Shown here in pieces: positions 17,158 to 26,190 of a DNA stretch of 64,000 nt. Location: contig NZ_HE997627.1 of the NCBI RefSeq assembly GCF_000312385.1, positions 724,019-788,018 on the forward strand, given 5' to 3'. The notes under the pieces are model-generated. The model was not told where the DNA came from and made no database searches. It was given only the letters and a program-made list of their open reading frames with translations. This DNA comes from Tsukamurella sp. 1534 (GTDB taxonomy: Bacteria; Actinomycetota; Actinomycetes; Mycobacteriales; Mycobacteriaceae). Numbering within the stretch: position 1 is the stretch's first letter; each line of letters starts with the position of its first letter. The translations under genes and the position numbers were made by a program.

Positions 17158-18657
17158 TCAGGCCTGCGCGTCGGCCCCGACGCCGGGGGCCAGCTGCAGC
17201 GTACGGTTGGTCCAGTCCCAGACCTGCGTGTACAGCTTCTTGTTGTCGTTGAGCGTGGTGCCGTACGACGGGATCATCTCCTGCAGCAACGGCTTCCAGG
17301 CCTGCATGTGCTTCGGGAAGCACTTGCCGAGCACGTCGAGCATCGCCGGGACGGCGGTGGAGGCGCCGGGCGAGGCGCCCAGCAGGCCGGCGATCTGATC
17401 CTGCTCCGCGGCGATGACCGCGGTGCCGAACTCGAGGTTGCCGCCGCCCTTGCCCTTGCGGATGACCTGCACGCGCTGGCCGGCGGTGATCAGCTCCCAG
17501 TCGTGACCGTCGGCGCGGGGCACGAACTCCGACAGCGTGTGCACGCGGTCCGCCGGGGTCTGCGTCAGCTCACCGATGAGGTACTTGGTGAGGCCCATCT
17601 CCTTGAGGCCCACGGCCATCATCGGGACGATGTTGTTGGGCTTCACCGACAGCGGCAGGTCGGTGTACTTGCCGGCCTTGAGGAACTTGGGCGAGAAGCC
17701 GGCGTAGGGGCCGAACAGCAGGCCCTTGTTGCCGCCGATGACGCGGGTGTCGAGGTGCGGCACCGACATCGGCGGGGCGCCGGTGGGAGCCTTGCCGTAC
17801 ACCTTGGCGGCGTGGTGATCGATGAGCTCGGGGTTGCTGCACCGGAAGAACTGGCCGGACACGGGGAATCCGCCGAATCCCTTGGCCTCCTTGATGCCCG
17901 ACTTCTGCAGCAGGGGCAGTGCGCCGCCGCCCGCGCCGACGAACACGAAGCGCGCGTCGACGTGGCTGATCTCGTTGGTGCGCAGGTTCTTGATGGTGAG
18001 GCGCCAGCCTCCGCCCTTCTGCTTCTTCAGGTCGGTGACCTTGGTGCCGAAGTGGACGCTGCCGCCCTTGCCGACGAAATTGATCAGCTTCTTGGTCAGC
18101 GAACCGAAGTCGACGTCGGTGCCGCCCTCGAACCAGTTCACGGCGACGGGGTCGCCGAAGTTGCGGCCCGCGGCCATGATCGGCAGCCGCTCGCTGAACG
18201 TGGCCGGGTCGGTGAAGTACTCCATGCCCTCGAACAGCGTCTGGTGCGAGAGCGCGTCGTAGCGCTTGCGCAAGTACTCGACGTTGTCGGCGCCGTGCAC
18301 GAAGCTGGCGTGCGGGATGGGGTTGATGAAGTCGGAGGGGTCGTCCATCACGCCCGCGTCCACGGCGTACGCCCAGAACTGGCGGGACACCTGGAACTGC
18401 TCGTTGATCGTGATCGCCTTGGAGACGTCGACCGAACCGTCGGCCTGCTGCGGCGTGTAGTTCAGCTCGCAGAGGGCGGAGTGACCGGTGCCCGCGTTGT
18501 TCCACGGGTCGGAGGATTCGGCGCCGGCGGCGTCGAGCGACTCGAAGACGCTCACCGACCAGCTCGGCTCCAGCTTGCGGATCAGGGTGCCGAGCGTAGC
18601 GCTCATGATCCCGGCTCCGACGAGCGCGACGTCCGTGGTGATCACGTTACGGGCCAT
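17158..18657 (-). CDS. mqo: Malate:quinone oxidoreductase
   Basis: A membrane-associated FAD enzyme that oxidises malate to oxaloacetate with quinone as acceptor. The 499 residues fit the family. The FAD-binding start is [72 protein letters not shown] and [15 protein letters not shown] are all diagnostic. ATG 18657 was chosen; GAGGAG lies about 12 nt upstream, and an in-frame GTG 18666 is too close to it. First gene of mqo-GNAT-chlID, as in M. tuberculosis. Confidence 0.95.
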   Translation of the reverse strand: MARNVITTDVALVGAGIMSATLGTLIRKLEPSWSVSVFESLDAAGAESSDPWNNAGTGHSALCELNYTPQQADGSVDVSKAITINEQFQVSRQFWAYAVDAGVMDDPSDFINPIPHASFVHGADNVEYLRKRYDALSHQTLFEGMEYFTDPATFSERLPIMAAGRNFGDPVAVNWFEGGTDVDFGSLTKKLINFVGKGGSVHFGTKVTDLKKQKGGGWRLTIKNLRTNEISHVDARFVFVGAGGGALPLLQKSGIKEAKGFGGFPVSGQFFRCSNPELIDHHAAKVYGKAPTGAPPMSVPHLDTRVIGGNKGLLFGPYAGFSPKFLKAGKYTDLPLSVKPNNIVPMMAVGLKEMGLTKYLIGELTQTPADRVHTLSEFVPRADGHDWELITAGQRVQVIRKGKGGGNLEFGTAVIAAEQDQIAGLLGASPGASTAVPAMLDVLGKCFPKHMQAWKPLLQEMIPSYGTTLNDNKKLYTQVWDWTNRTLQLAPGVGADAQA

Positions 18658-18773
18658 CAGGCTATTCACTCCTCGAGGTGTGGCAGGACTCCGGCGTCGG
18701 GCCCTCTTCTGGGCCAGAACCTTACTCTGGGGTATCCGGCGGATGTGCGGCACACCGGGGTGGTTGTTCTCAC

Positions 18774-18779
18774 TACAGT
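18774..18779 (+). promoter_or_regulatory. -10 element for a leaderless transcript
   Basis: TACAGT lies 6 nt before GTG 18786, with no Shine-Dalgarno. It supports this start over longer open frames upstream. Confidence 0.5.
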
Positions 18780-18785
18780 GAAGCC

Positions 18786-19778
18786 GTGGCGACCACTGAG
18801 CTGACCTACTCCCCCGACATCCTCGGCGACGATTACGTCGCGCACACCTTCGACCTGGGCCCCGACCCGGACGGCGAGCCCGGCGGCGACATCGCGGCGA
18901 CGCTGGTGAAGCACGTCGCGGGCCCCGGCGATCCGCACCACGCCGTGCTGTGGGTTCACGGATTCTCCGACTACTTCTTCCAGACCGCGATCGCGGAGTT
19001 CTTCGCCGAGCGGGGCTACGCGTTCTACGCGCTCGATCTCCGGAAGTCGGGCCGGTCCCTCCGCGACGGGCAGTCGGCGCACTACGCGACCGATTTCACG
19101 GTCTACGACACCGAGCTCGACCTCGCGCTCGACGCGATCGCCGCGGACCACCCCGGCCTCGGGGTGGTCGTGGCCGCACACTCCACCGGCGGCCTCATCA
19201 CGCCGCTGTGGCTGGACCGCCGCCGGCAACAGGGCCGCACCGCCCCGGTGGTGGGGCTGGTGCTCGACAGCCCGTGGTTCGACCTGCAGGGCTCCGCGGT
19301 CCTGCGCGAGGTCGCGACCCCGGTGGTGAAGCTCATCGGCAAGGCCGTGGGCACCCGCATCGTCCCAGTGGAGGCGGTCGGCGTGTACGGCCAGTCGATC
19401 CACGTGAGCGAGCAGGGCGAGTTCGAGTTCGACACCACGATCAAACCGATCGAGGGCTTCCCTGTGCGGTTCGGCTGGCTGCGCGCGGTGCGGGTGGCGC
19501 ACAGCCTGCTGCACCGCGGCCTCGACGTGGGCGTCCCGTCGCTCGTGCTGCGCTCCACGAAGAGCTTCGCCCCCAAGTCCTACAGCCCCGAGGCGGGCCG
19601 TGCCGACGTGGTGCTCGACACCCGGCAGATCGCGAAGTGGGCGGGGGCCCTGGGGAACCGGCTCACGGTGGTACCCATCGCGGACGCGAAGCACGACGTG
19701 TTCCTCTCCGAGGAGCCCGCGCGCAAGGCCGCGTACGCGGAGCTCGCCGGCTGGCTGGCCCGCGAGATCGAGCACTAG
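18786..19778 (+). CDS. Alpha/beta hydrolase (Rv2854-like serine hydrolase)
   Basis: A 330-residue alpha/beta hydrolase of the lysophospholipase type, positional counterpart of Rv2854. The oxyanion-hole region is [12 protein letters not shown]. The nucleophile elbow is [10 protein letters not shown], with Ser as nucleophile. [16 protein letters not shown] precedes it, and the catalytic His is probably in [18 protein letters not shown]. No signal peptide is seen. It is followed 11 nt later by mtr with a good RBS, so the two are co-transcribed. The substrate is unknown. Confidence 0.85.
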   Translation: MATTELTYSPDILGDDYVAHTFDLGPDPDGEPGGDIAATLVKHVAGPGDPHHAVLWVHGFSDYFFQTAIAEFFAERGYAFYALDLRKSGRSLRDGQSAHYATDFTVYDTELDLALDAIAADHPGLGVVVAAHSTGGLITPLWLDRRRQQGRTAPVVGLVLDSPWFDLQGSAVLREVATPVVKLIGKAVGTRIVPVEAVGVYGQSIHVSEQGEFEFDTTIKPIEGFPVRFGWLRAVRVAHSLLHRGLDVGVPSLVLRSTKSFAPKSYSPEAGRADVVLDTRQIAKWAGALGNRLTVVPIADAKHDVFLSEEPARKAAYAELAGWLAREIEH

Positions 19779-19789
19779 AGGAGGCCGTC

Positions 19790-21205
19790 GTGACGGAGCA
19801 GGTTTTCGACCTCGTCATCGTGGGATCCGGGAGCGGTAACACCATCCCGGACGAGCGCTTCGACGACAGGTCCATCGCGATCATCGACAAGGGGCAGGCG
19901 AACGGCGCCTACGGCGGCACCTGCCTCAACGTGGGGTGCATCCCGACCAAGATGTTCGTCTGGCCGGCCGATGTCGCCGACGAGGCCCGTGAGGCCGGGC
20001 CGGTCGGCGTGGACGCCGACGTGACCCGGACCCGGTGGCCGGATATCCGGAACCGGGTGTTCGGCCGCATCGACCGGTACGCCGCGGGCGGGCTGCGCTA
20101 CCGGGTGCAGGACTGCCCGAACATCACGGTGTTCCAGCAGGAGGGGTGGTTCCTGCCCGCGCCCGCGTCGGGCCCCGCCGACGGCCTGCACCGGCTCGAG
20201 TTGGCCGACGGCACCGTCGTCGCCGGACGGGACGTGGTGCTCGCGGCCGGCTCCCGCGCGGTGATCCCGCCGGTGATCGCCGATTCCGGGGTCCCGTTCC
20301 ACACCAACGACACCATCATGCGGCTCGAGGACCTCCCGGGCCGGGTGATCGTGGTGGGCAGCGGCTACATCGCCGCGGAGTTCACGCACGTGTTCGCCGG
20401 GCTCGGCGCGGAGGTCACCGTCGTGGCCCGTGGCCCCCGGCTGCTGCGCAGCCAGGACGACACGATCTCCGAGCTGTTCACGTCCGTCGCCTCCGAGCGC
20501 TGGGACGTGCGCCTGGGCACCGAGGTGACCGGGGCGCGCACCGTCGGCGACGGGGTGGAGGTCGACCTCACGGACGGGTCGACGGTGACCGGCGACGTCC
20601 TGCTGGTCGCGACGGGCCGCACCCCGAACGGCGACACCCTCGCCACGTCGGCGATCGGGATCGAGCTGGAGGACGGCCGGGTCCCGGTCGACGAGCACCA
20701 GCGGACCCCCGTGCGCGGCGTGTGGGCACTGGGCGACGTGAGCTCGCCGTACCTGCTCAAACACGTGGCCAATCACGAGGCGCGGGTGGTGCAGGAGAAC
20801 CTGCTGGCCGGATGGGACACCCCGTCGGCCACCACCGACCACCGGTACGTGCCGGGCGCGGTGTTCACCCGCCCGCAGGTGGCGTCGGTCGGCCTGACCG
20901 AGGCGCGGGCCCGGGCCCAGGGCATCGACGTGGCCGTGGCGGAGCAGCGGTACGCCGACATCGCGTACGGCTGGGCCATGGACGAGCCGGAGGGCGTGTG
21001 CAAGCTGATCGCCGACCGCGCGACGGGGCTCCTGGTGGGCGCGCACATCGTGGGGTACCAGGCGTCCGCACTGATCCAGTCGGCGATCACCGCGATGTCG
21101 TTCTCCATCCCCGCCCGCGAGTTCGCGCGGGGTCAGTACTGGATCCACCCGGCGCTTCCGGAGCTGGTGGAGAACGCCCTACTGGGAGTGTCGGAAGACC
21201 GCTGA
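19790..21205 (+). CDS. mtr: Mycothione reductase
   Basis: An NADPH-dependent flavoprotein disulfide reductase that recycles mycothiol disulfide. The 471 residues include the FAD site [12 protein letters not shown], the redox-active disulfide [14 protein letters not shown] (Cys45 and Cys50), the NADPH site [19 protein letters not shown] and the interface [12 protein letters not shown] with the His-Glu pair. The divergence from glutathione and lipoamide reductases (GSGSGNT) is typical of Mtr. Start GTG 19790 with AGAGGAGG just upstream. Its presence restricts the host to mycothiol-making actinobacteria. Confidence 0.95.
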   Translation: MTEQVFDLVIVGSGSGNTIPDERFDDRSIAIIDKGQANGAYGGTCLNVGCIPTKMFVWPADVADEAREAGPVGVDADVTRTRWPDIRNRVFGRIDRYAAGGLRYRVQDCPNITVFQQEGWFLPAPASGPADGLHRLELADGTVVAGRDVVLAAGSRAVIPPVIADSGVPFHTNDTIMRLEDLPGRVIVVGSGYIAAEFTHVFAGLGAEVTVVARGPRLLRSQDDTISELFTSVASERWDVRLGTEVTGARTVGDGVEVDLTDGSTVTGDVLLVATGRTPNGDTLATSAIGIELEDGRVPVDEHQRTPVRGVWALGDVSSPYLLKHVANHEARVVQENLLAGWDTPSATTDHRYVPGAVFTRPQVASVGLTEARARAQGIDVAVAEQRYADIAYGWAMDEPEGVCKLIADRATGLLVGAHIVGYQASALIQSAITAMSFSIPAREFARGQYWIHPALPELVENALLGVSEDR

Positions 21206-21224
21206 CCGGCGCGGCCGCGCCGGG

Positions 21225-21230
21225 TACAGT
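21225..21230 (+). promoter_or_regulatory. -10 element for the Cys-rich peptide gene
   Basis: TACAGT lies 7 nt before ATG 21238. Short palindromic AT-rich sequence (CATATG, ATGCAT) overlaps the start and could hold a metal-sensor operator, but I cannot assign one. Confidence 0.5.
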
Positions 21231-21237
21231 CATATGC

Positions 21238-21342
21238 ATGATTCACAATGATTTGATCGCGCCCGCCGGCTGCTCCAACCCGAACTGCACGTGCGAGAAC
21301 TGCTCGTGCGGCGACGACTGCACCTGCGGCTCCGACACGTAA
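21238..21342 (+). CDS. Metallothionein-like Cys-rich peptide, 34 residues
   Basis: A tiny protein with 7 Cys in 34 residues. The Cys-rich core CTCENCSCGDDCTCGSD has three C-x-C pairs (Cys17/19, 22/24, 28/30) plus Cys12, and no aromatic residues. That is the composition of metallothioneins that bind Cu(I), Zn or Cd in thiolate clusters. It is not similar in layout to mycobacterial MymT. A leaderless -10 element precedes ATG 21238, giving it its own promoter 33 nt after mtr. The coding frame is supported by the dense C-x-C pattern. Metal binding and regulation are inferred. Confidence 0.75.
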   Translation: MIHNDLIAPAGCSNPNCTCENCSCGDDCTCGSDT

Positions 21343-21378
21343 CCGCGCCGCCCGCGAACCGGTCGCGCCGCCGCGCCG

Positions 21379-21404
21379 CCGCGCGGCCGGTTGGCGCCGC
21401 GCGG
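21379..21404. terminator. Candidate hairpin between convergent genes
   Basis: CCGCGCGG occurs at 21379-21386 and 21397-21404 and can pair with itself, with a 10-nt loop. It lies between the Cys-rich peptide gene and the convergent hydrolase. No U-tract. Confidence 0.4.
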
Positions 21405-21417
21405 ACGCTCAGCGCGG

Positions 21418-22245
21418 TCAGTTCCGGAGCGTCCGCAGCGCGATCTCCGAGGCGAGGGCCGCCGGTGCGCGCAGCGGGAGCCAGTGGTCACCGTCGGGCA
21501 CCTCGCTGAGCCGGTAGTCGGCCCGGAGGAACCTACCGGTGCCCTTGGCCTGGGTCGGCCCCGCGATCGGATCCCGGGCGCCCCACACCAGCGTGGTGGG
21601 AACCTCGATCGCGGGACAGTCGAAGCCCTCCCCGCCGGGCACCATGTTCGCCCGGTACCAGTTGAGCCCCGCGGTCAGCGCGGACTCGTTGGCCAGCGCC
21701 TCGATCCCGCCGCCCGGGGCGGTGGCCAGCAGCGTGCGTGCGTCGTTGTCGAGCAGCGACTGCTCCGCGGCGCCGGCGCGCATGAACAGATCCAGGTAGC
21801 GCGAGCGCTGCCGCTGATCCTCGTCGGTCTCCATCGCCGCGCCGAACGCCGACGGGTGCCCGAACGAGACCGCGGTGAGGCTCATGGCGCGCAGCGGGTA
21901 CTGCGCCGCGAAATGCCATGCGACGGTCGCGCCGAGGCCGTGCCCCACCAGGTGGGCGTACGGCACGTCGAGCCCGTCGAGGATCCCCGCGGCGTCCTCC
22001 GCCAACTGCTTCATCGTGTACGCGTCCACCCCCGTGGGGCGGGCACCCGCGCTGTAGCCGCGCTGCCGGGGGGCGATGGTGCGCAGGCCCGCCTCGTGCA
22101 GCCGCTCGCGGACCAGGTCGAAACACTCCTCGGTCTGCGGGAATCCGTGCAGCAACAACACGGGAACGCCGTGCTCGGGCCCCCCGATCGACACGTCGAA
22201 TGTCCACGAACCCGCGGGCACTTGCTCCGTGTGTGCTGAATCCAT
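21418..22245 (-). CDS. Alpha/beta hydrolase fold protein lacking the usual nucleophile
   Basis: A 275-residue alpha/beta hydrolase like epoxide hydrolases and haloalkane-dehalogenase relatives. HGFP is intact in VLLLHGFPQTEECFD, the acid lies in VWGARDPIAG and the His in DGDHWLPLRAP. The nucleophile elbow, normally GHDWG or GHSxG, reads LVGHGLGATVAWHFA, so the nucleophile position is Gly. It may be a pseudoenzyme or use another residue. ATG 22245 was chosen over ATG 22251 because TAGTGT (22259-22254) lies 8 nt upstream. It follows cobQ by 17 nt on the same strand. Confidence 0.82.
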   Translation of the reverse strand: MDSAHTEQVPAGSWTFDVSIGGPEHGVPVLLLHGFPQTEECFDLVRERLHEAGLRTIAPRQRGYSAGARPTGVDAYTMKQLAEDAAGILDGLDVPYAHLVGHGLGATVAWHFAAQYPLRAMSLTAVSFGHPSAFGAAMETDEDQRQRSRYLDLFMRAGAAEQSLLDNDARTLLATAPGGGIEALANESALTAGLNWYRANMVPGGEGFDCPAIEVPTTLVWGARDPIAGPTQAKGTGRFLRADYRLSEVPDGDHWLPLRAPAALASEIALRTLRN

Positions 22246-22262
22246 CGGCATGGACACTAACG

Positions 22263-23786
22263 CTAGTAGGCCACGATGCGCAGGGACGGCAGGATCGGCG
22301 AAAACACGCCCGGCGATCGCAAAGGATTCATCAACGCGTCGAGATCGCAGTGCTCCTCGAGGGCGTCGGCCACGGTGTCCAACTGGGCGAGCCGCGCACC
22401 GTCGTAACTGATCTCGGGCCCCGGGGCGAACCCGGGGAAGGTGCGCGCGAGGAAGGCGCGGCGGAACTCGTCGGCCCCGAACAGGCCGTGCCAGTGGGTG
22501 CCGTAGGTCGCGCCGCGGGCCGCGCCCTCGGGGCCGTCCGGTCCGGCGAGAAACGGCTGCTCCGCGGTCCGGACGACGGTGCCGTGGTGGATCTCGTAGC
22601 CCGATGCGGGCGCCCCGAAACCCGTTCCGGTGACGTTCCGCACACACTTGTCGGCCGCGAACTCCACGTCGAGATCGAGCACGCCGAGACCGTCGATGCG
22701 CGTGCCGGCCGGGGCCTCCGCGCCGTGCGGGTCGGCGATGCCGCGGCCGAGCATCTGGTAGCCGCCGCAGATCCCCACGAGCGGCCGGCCCGCCGCGGCC
22801 CTGGCCACGAGGGCGTCGGCGAGGCCCGTCCGGCGGAGCCAGGCGAGGTCGGCGACGGTGGCCTTGGTGCCGGGGAGGATCACCAGATCGGCGGCGGCCA
22901 CGTCGGCGGGGCGGATGGTCCACCGGACGGTGAGCCCCGGCTCGCACGCGAGGGCCTCGACGTCGGTGGTGTTGGAGACTCGCGGCAGGGCGATCGCGGC
23001 CACCTGCAGGGCGTCGGGGCGGCTCGCTCCCCTGCCCACGAGGTCGGTACCGAGCGCGGCGAGCGAGTCCTCGGCGTCGAGCCACAGGTCGCGCAGGTAG
23101 GGCAGGACGCCGAGTGTCGGTCGTCCGGTGAGCCGTTCCAGCTGCGCCAGGCCGGGTTCCAGGATCGACGGGTCGCCGCGGAACCGGTTGATCAGGTAGC
23201 CGTAGACGCGGCGCTGATCCTCCGGTGCGAGGACGGCGACGGTGCCCGCGAGGTGCGCGAGCACTCCCCCGCGGTCGATGTCGCCGACCACGATCACGGG
23301 CAGATCCGCGGCCTCGGCGAGCCCCATATTGGCGATGTCGGTGGCGCGCAGGTTGATCTCGGCGGGGCTGCCGGCTCCCTCGCACAGCACCACGTCGAAC
23401 TCGTCGCGCAGACGGCGCAGGCCGGCGGTCACCTCGTCGAGCAGCCACCGGCGGCGCTCGACGTAGTCCCGGGCGCCCACGTCGCCGACGGCGCGGCCGT
23501 GCAGCACCAGCTGGGAGCGGCGGTCGCCGCCGGGCTTGAGCAGGACCGGGTTGAACCGCGTGCTCGGCGCCAGCCCGCAGGCGAGCGCCTGCGTCGCCTG
23601 CGCGCGGCCGATCTCCCCCGACGTCCCGTCGCGTTCGACGGTGGCGACGGAGTTGTTGGACATGTTCTGCGCCTTGAACGGCGCCACCCGCACGCCCCGG
23701 CGGGCCAGCAGTCGGCAGAGCCCGGCGGTGACCGTGGACTTCCCGGCGTCGCTGGTCGCGCCGGCGATGAGGAGGGCGCCGTGCAC
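22263..23786 (-). CDS. cobQ: Cobyric acid synthase
   Basis: Amidates side chains b, d, e and g of adenosylcobyrinic a,c-diamide to give cobyric acid. The 507 residues are the usual size. The ATP-binding half starts [20 protein letters not shown] and has [11 protein letters not shown] and [13 protein letters not shown]. The glutaminase half has [13 protein letters not shown], the Cys nucleophile in [10 protein letters not shown] and the His in [12 protein letters not shown] 23786 is the start (VHGALLIAG). It lies 10 nt after the map stop, so it is transcribed with map and separately from the cobO-cobB block. Confidence 0.94.
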   Translation of the reverse strand: MHGALLIAGATSDAGKSTVTAGLCRLLARRGVRVAPFKAQNMSNNSVATVERDGTSGEIGRAQATQALACGLAPSTRFNPVLLKPGGDRRSQLVLHGRAVGDVGARDYVERRRWLLDEVTAGLRRLRDEFDVVLCEGAGSPAEINLRATDIANMGLAEAADLPVIVVGDIDRGGVLAHLAGTVAVLAPEDQRRVYGYLINRFRGDPSILEPGLAQLERLTGRPTLGVLPYLRDLWLDAEDSLAALGTDLVGRGASRPDALQVAAIALPRVSNTTDVEALACEPGLTVRWTIRPADVAAADLVILPGTKATVADLAWLRRTGLADALVARAAAGRPLVGICGGYQMLGRGIADPHGAEAPAGTRIDGLGVLDLDVEFAADKCVRNVTGTGFGAPASGYEIHHGTVVRTAEQPFLAGPDGPEGAARGATYGTHWHGLFGADEFRRAFLARTFPGFAPGPEISYDGARLAQLDTVADALEEHCDLDALMNPLRSPGVFSPILPSLRIVAY

Positions 23787-23796
23787 GTCGCCCGGC

Positions 23797-24666
23797 TTAC
23801 GAAGCCGAATCGCTGGGGAGGGTGAGGATCTCGGCGCCGTCCTCCGTCACCACCAGGGTGTGCTCGAACTGCGCCGTCCACTTCCTGTCCGTGGTGGCCA
23901 CCGTCCACCCGTCGGACCAGATCTCGTAGTCGAGTCCGCCCAGGTTGATCATCGGCTCAATCGTGAACACCATCCCGGTCTCCAGCACCGTGTCCACGTT
24001 CGGCTCGTCGTAGTGCAGCACCACCAGGCCGTTGTGGAAGGTCTCGCCGATGCCGTGGCCGGTGAAATCGCGGACAACGGTGTAGCCGAAGCGATTCGCG
24101 TACGCCTCGATGACGCGGCCCACCACGTTGAGCTCGCGCCCGGGCTTCACCGCCTTGATCGCGCGCATCGTGGCGTTGTGCGTGCGCTCCACGAGCAGGC
24201 GGTGCTCCTCGGAGACGTCGCCGGCGAGGAAGGTCGCGTTGGTGTCGCCGTGCACCCCGTCGATGTAGGCGGTCACGTCGATGTTGACGATGTCGCCGTC
24301 CTCGATCACGGTGTTGTCCGGGATGCCGTGACAGATCACCTCGTTGAGGGAGGTGCAGCAGCTCTTGGGGAAGCCCCGGTAGCCCAGCGTCGACGGATAC
24401 GCCCCGTGATCGATCATGTACTCGTGCGCCACCCGGTCGAGGTGATCGGTGGTCACGCCGGGCCGCACCTCCGCGCCGGCGGCCTGCAGCGCGTCCGCGG
24501 CGATCCGCGAGGCGAGGCGCATCTTCTCGATCGTCTCCGGGGTCTGCACCCACGGTTCGTTCCCCTCGTTCGCCGACTTCTTGTCGACGTACTCGGGGCG
24601 CTCGATCTGGGAGGGAACCGCCAGCCGGGGCGCGACGGTGCCGGGGGTCAGTGCTGCGCGCGTCAT
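23797..24666 (-). CDS. map: Type I methionine aminopeptidase
   Basis: Removes the initiator methionine. The 289 residues include a short N-terminal extension as in actinobacterial MapB. The five metal ligands are visible: Asp in [19 protein letters not shown] (two Asp), His in [11 protein letters not shown], Glu in FTIEPM and Glu in [24 protein letters not shown] precedes the first ligand. TAGGCT lies 6 nt before ATG 24666, and no Shine-Dalgarno is seen. Upstream gene of a map-cobQ-hydrolase run. Confidence 0.95.
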   Translation of the reverse strand: MTRAALTPGTVAPRLAVPSQIERPEYVDKKSANEGNEPWVQTPETIEKMRLASRIAADALQAAGAEVRPGVTTDHLDRVAHEYMIDHGAYPSTLGYRGFPKSCCTSLNEVICHGIPDNTVIEDGDIVNIDVTAYIDGVHGDTNATFLAGDVSEEHRLLVERTHNATMRAIKAVKPGRELNVVGRVIEAYANRFGYTVVRDFTGHGIGETFHNGLVVLHYDEPNVDTVLETGMVFTIEPMINLGGLDYEIWSDGWTVATTDRKWTAQFEHTLVVTEDGAEILTLPSDSAS

Positions 24667-24672
24667 CCGCCC

Positions 24673-24678
24673 AGCCTA
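24673..24678 (-). promoter_or_regulatory. -10 element for map
   Basis: TAGGCT on the minus strand, 6 nt before ATG 24666. The interval 24679-24829 beyond it shows only C-rich sequence and no gene. Confidence 0.5.
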
Positions 24679-24829
24679 TCCGCCGCGCGCCCGCGCGCCT
24701 CCCTTGCGGCCCGCTCAGCCCGGCGCCCCGTCGTTCCTGCGCCCGCCCCCGCTTCTGCCCGCCCCCGCTTCCACCTGCCCCCGCTTCAGCCGCCGACACG
24801 TCCACGCGACAGCACGCGGCACCTCCCGC

Positions 24830-24965
24830 CCGCTTCCCGCGACACCGAGCCGTTCCCGCGATCGCCATGGTGATCGCGAGAACAGCTCACGATCGCGGGA
24901 ACCCCAGTGCCCGATCGCGGGAACGATTCATGATCGCGGGAACGGCTCACAATCGCGGGAAGCGG
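24830..24965. repeat. Structured repeat R1 flanking the AbiEi-like gene
   Basis: About 135 bp that recur in direct orientation at 25995-26131, with about 12 differences counted by eye. The ends are inverted (CCGCTTCCCGCGA and TCGCGGGAAGCGG, 13 bp perfect in R1). Inside, one inverted copy of GATCGCGGGAAC is followed by five direct copies or close variants spaced roughly 19-22 nt. R1 ends 22 nt after the restored stop of the frameshifted gene. Not a CRISPR: the spacers are short and are conserved between R1 and R2. Confidence 0.85.
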
Positions 24966-24987
24966 ACCGCCGCTCACGCGGCGTCGA

Positions 24988-25924
24988 TCACGCGACCTCG
25001 ATCAGCAGCCCGGCAGTACCGAGGGAACGACGCAGCTTGCCGCGCAACAACGCCGGCGTGAGGCAGTGCTTCCACCTCCAGTGCGTGGTCTTCATTCCGA
25101 GTTCCGAGAGCAGCTCGTCACGGTTGGACTGCCCCTCCGCCGTGGCGCCGTTGGAGTACTTGGACTCTCCGTCGAACTCCCCCCGCCACGACGCCGCGCC
25201 ATTCGAAGTCCGGAACGCAGAGCAGCTCGCCCGTCTCGCCGCGGAACTCGCGCTGCAGCGCCGGCTCCGGGATCTCGGGCCACTTGTGCATCAGCGCGCG
25301 GCTGTAGGACTCTCCGAGCGACTGCGGCAGGGCGGACGCCCGTGGCAGCACCGCGCGCAGCAGGTCGGCGCCGTTGCGCCGCCCGAGCCGGGCCGCCGCA
25401 GCCACGAGGTCCTCCTGCGGCACGCCGAGGCGGCGCGCCGAATCGAGAACACAGATCCCCTGCTCGTAGGTGCCGGCCAACACCAGGTCCAGAGCCGTCC
25501 GCGCGATCGCGGTGCACGCCAAACCCTCGACCACCGCGACGTCCTCGGCGTCGAGCCGCCGCATGTGCACGCGTCGCCGTCCCGACCGGCGGCCCCCGCT
25601 TCTCCCCGGCGCGGTGAAGTCCACCGAGTCGTAGTCCGGATGGAGTGTCTCGAGCCCGTGCAGCACCGCGGCCGCACCGTGACTGAGCACCAGCCCGACG
25701 CCGGAGTTCTCGGCGGCGGCCCGCGCCATCAGCAGGAACTCCTCCTCCGCGGGCAACGGTCCGGCGGCGCGGTAGCGGCCCGGCCACACCCGGACCAGAC
25801 GATGCGCATCCGTGTACGCCCGGATCTCGGCGTCCCCGCGCCCGATCGCACGAAGCTGCGCGCGCGTGCGGAGTTCGCGCGCCGGATCCGGCGACGCATG
25901 AGGATCCCGATTCTCCTGATTCAC
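24988..25924 (-). pseudogene. AbiEi-like wHTH / DUF559-like nuclease-fold protein, frameshifted
   Basis: Start GTG 25924 with GGGGGAG 6 nt upstream. The N-terminal part (RTRAQLRAIGRGDAEIRA, LVRVWPGRYRAAG) is the winged-helix type seen in AbiEi-family antitoxins. The C-terminal part is a PD-(D/E)xK-like fold. The first frame reaches PDFEWRGVVAGG and stops at 25118. Removing one base from the C6 run at 25179-25184 (G6 on the coding strand) restores GEFDGESKY and about 50 more residues up to the stop at 24988. The shift falls between the PD and ExK motifs. It may be a decayed gene, a phase-variable tract or a sequencing error. No AbiEii toxin partner lies alongside. Confidence 0.8.
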
Positions 25925-25994
25925 GACTACCTCCCCCAAGGTGTCAGCGATCCTCGCAGAACCCTCCGACAAGTCCGCGCGGCTACCACCCGCC

Positions 25995-26131
25995 CCGCTT
26001 CCCGCGACACCGACCTGTTCCCGCGATCACCATGGTGATCGCGGGAACAGCTCACGATCGCGGGAACCCCACGACCCGATCGCGGGAACGATTCATGATC
26101 GCGGGAGCGGCTCGGTGTCGCGGGAATGCGG
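25995..26131. repeat. Structured repeat R2 flanking the AbiEi-like gene
   Basis: Direct copy of the repeat at 24830-24965, about 91% alike. It contains a perfect 32-bp palindrome at 26017-26048 centred on CATG, followed by further GATCGCGGGAAC units. The outer ends are again inverted (TTCCCGCGACACCGA against TCGGTGTCGCGGGAA). It lies about 70 nt upstream of the GTG start of the frameshifted gene. In R1 the 32-bp palindrome has two mismatched base pairs. Confidence 0.85.
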
Positions 26132-26190
26132 GGCGCAGTGTGGTCAGAGCTGCTGGTGGGACGGTCGGTACGAAACGCCGGGGCACGCGG

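Noticed and set aside
24830-24965. The repeated 12-mers as a CRISPR array
   Set aside because: The units are only 12 nt and the spacers about 7-10 nt. Most inter-unit sequence is the same in both copies, and there are no cas genes.
24988-25924. A complete AbiE toxin-antitoxin pair
   Set aside because: Only an AbiEi-like wHTH protein is present. Neither neighbour (map or the PBP) resembles the AbiEii nucleotidyltransferase.
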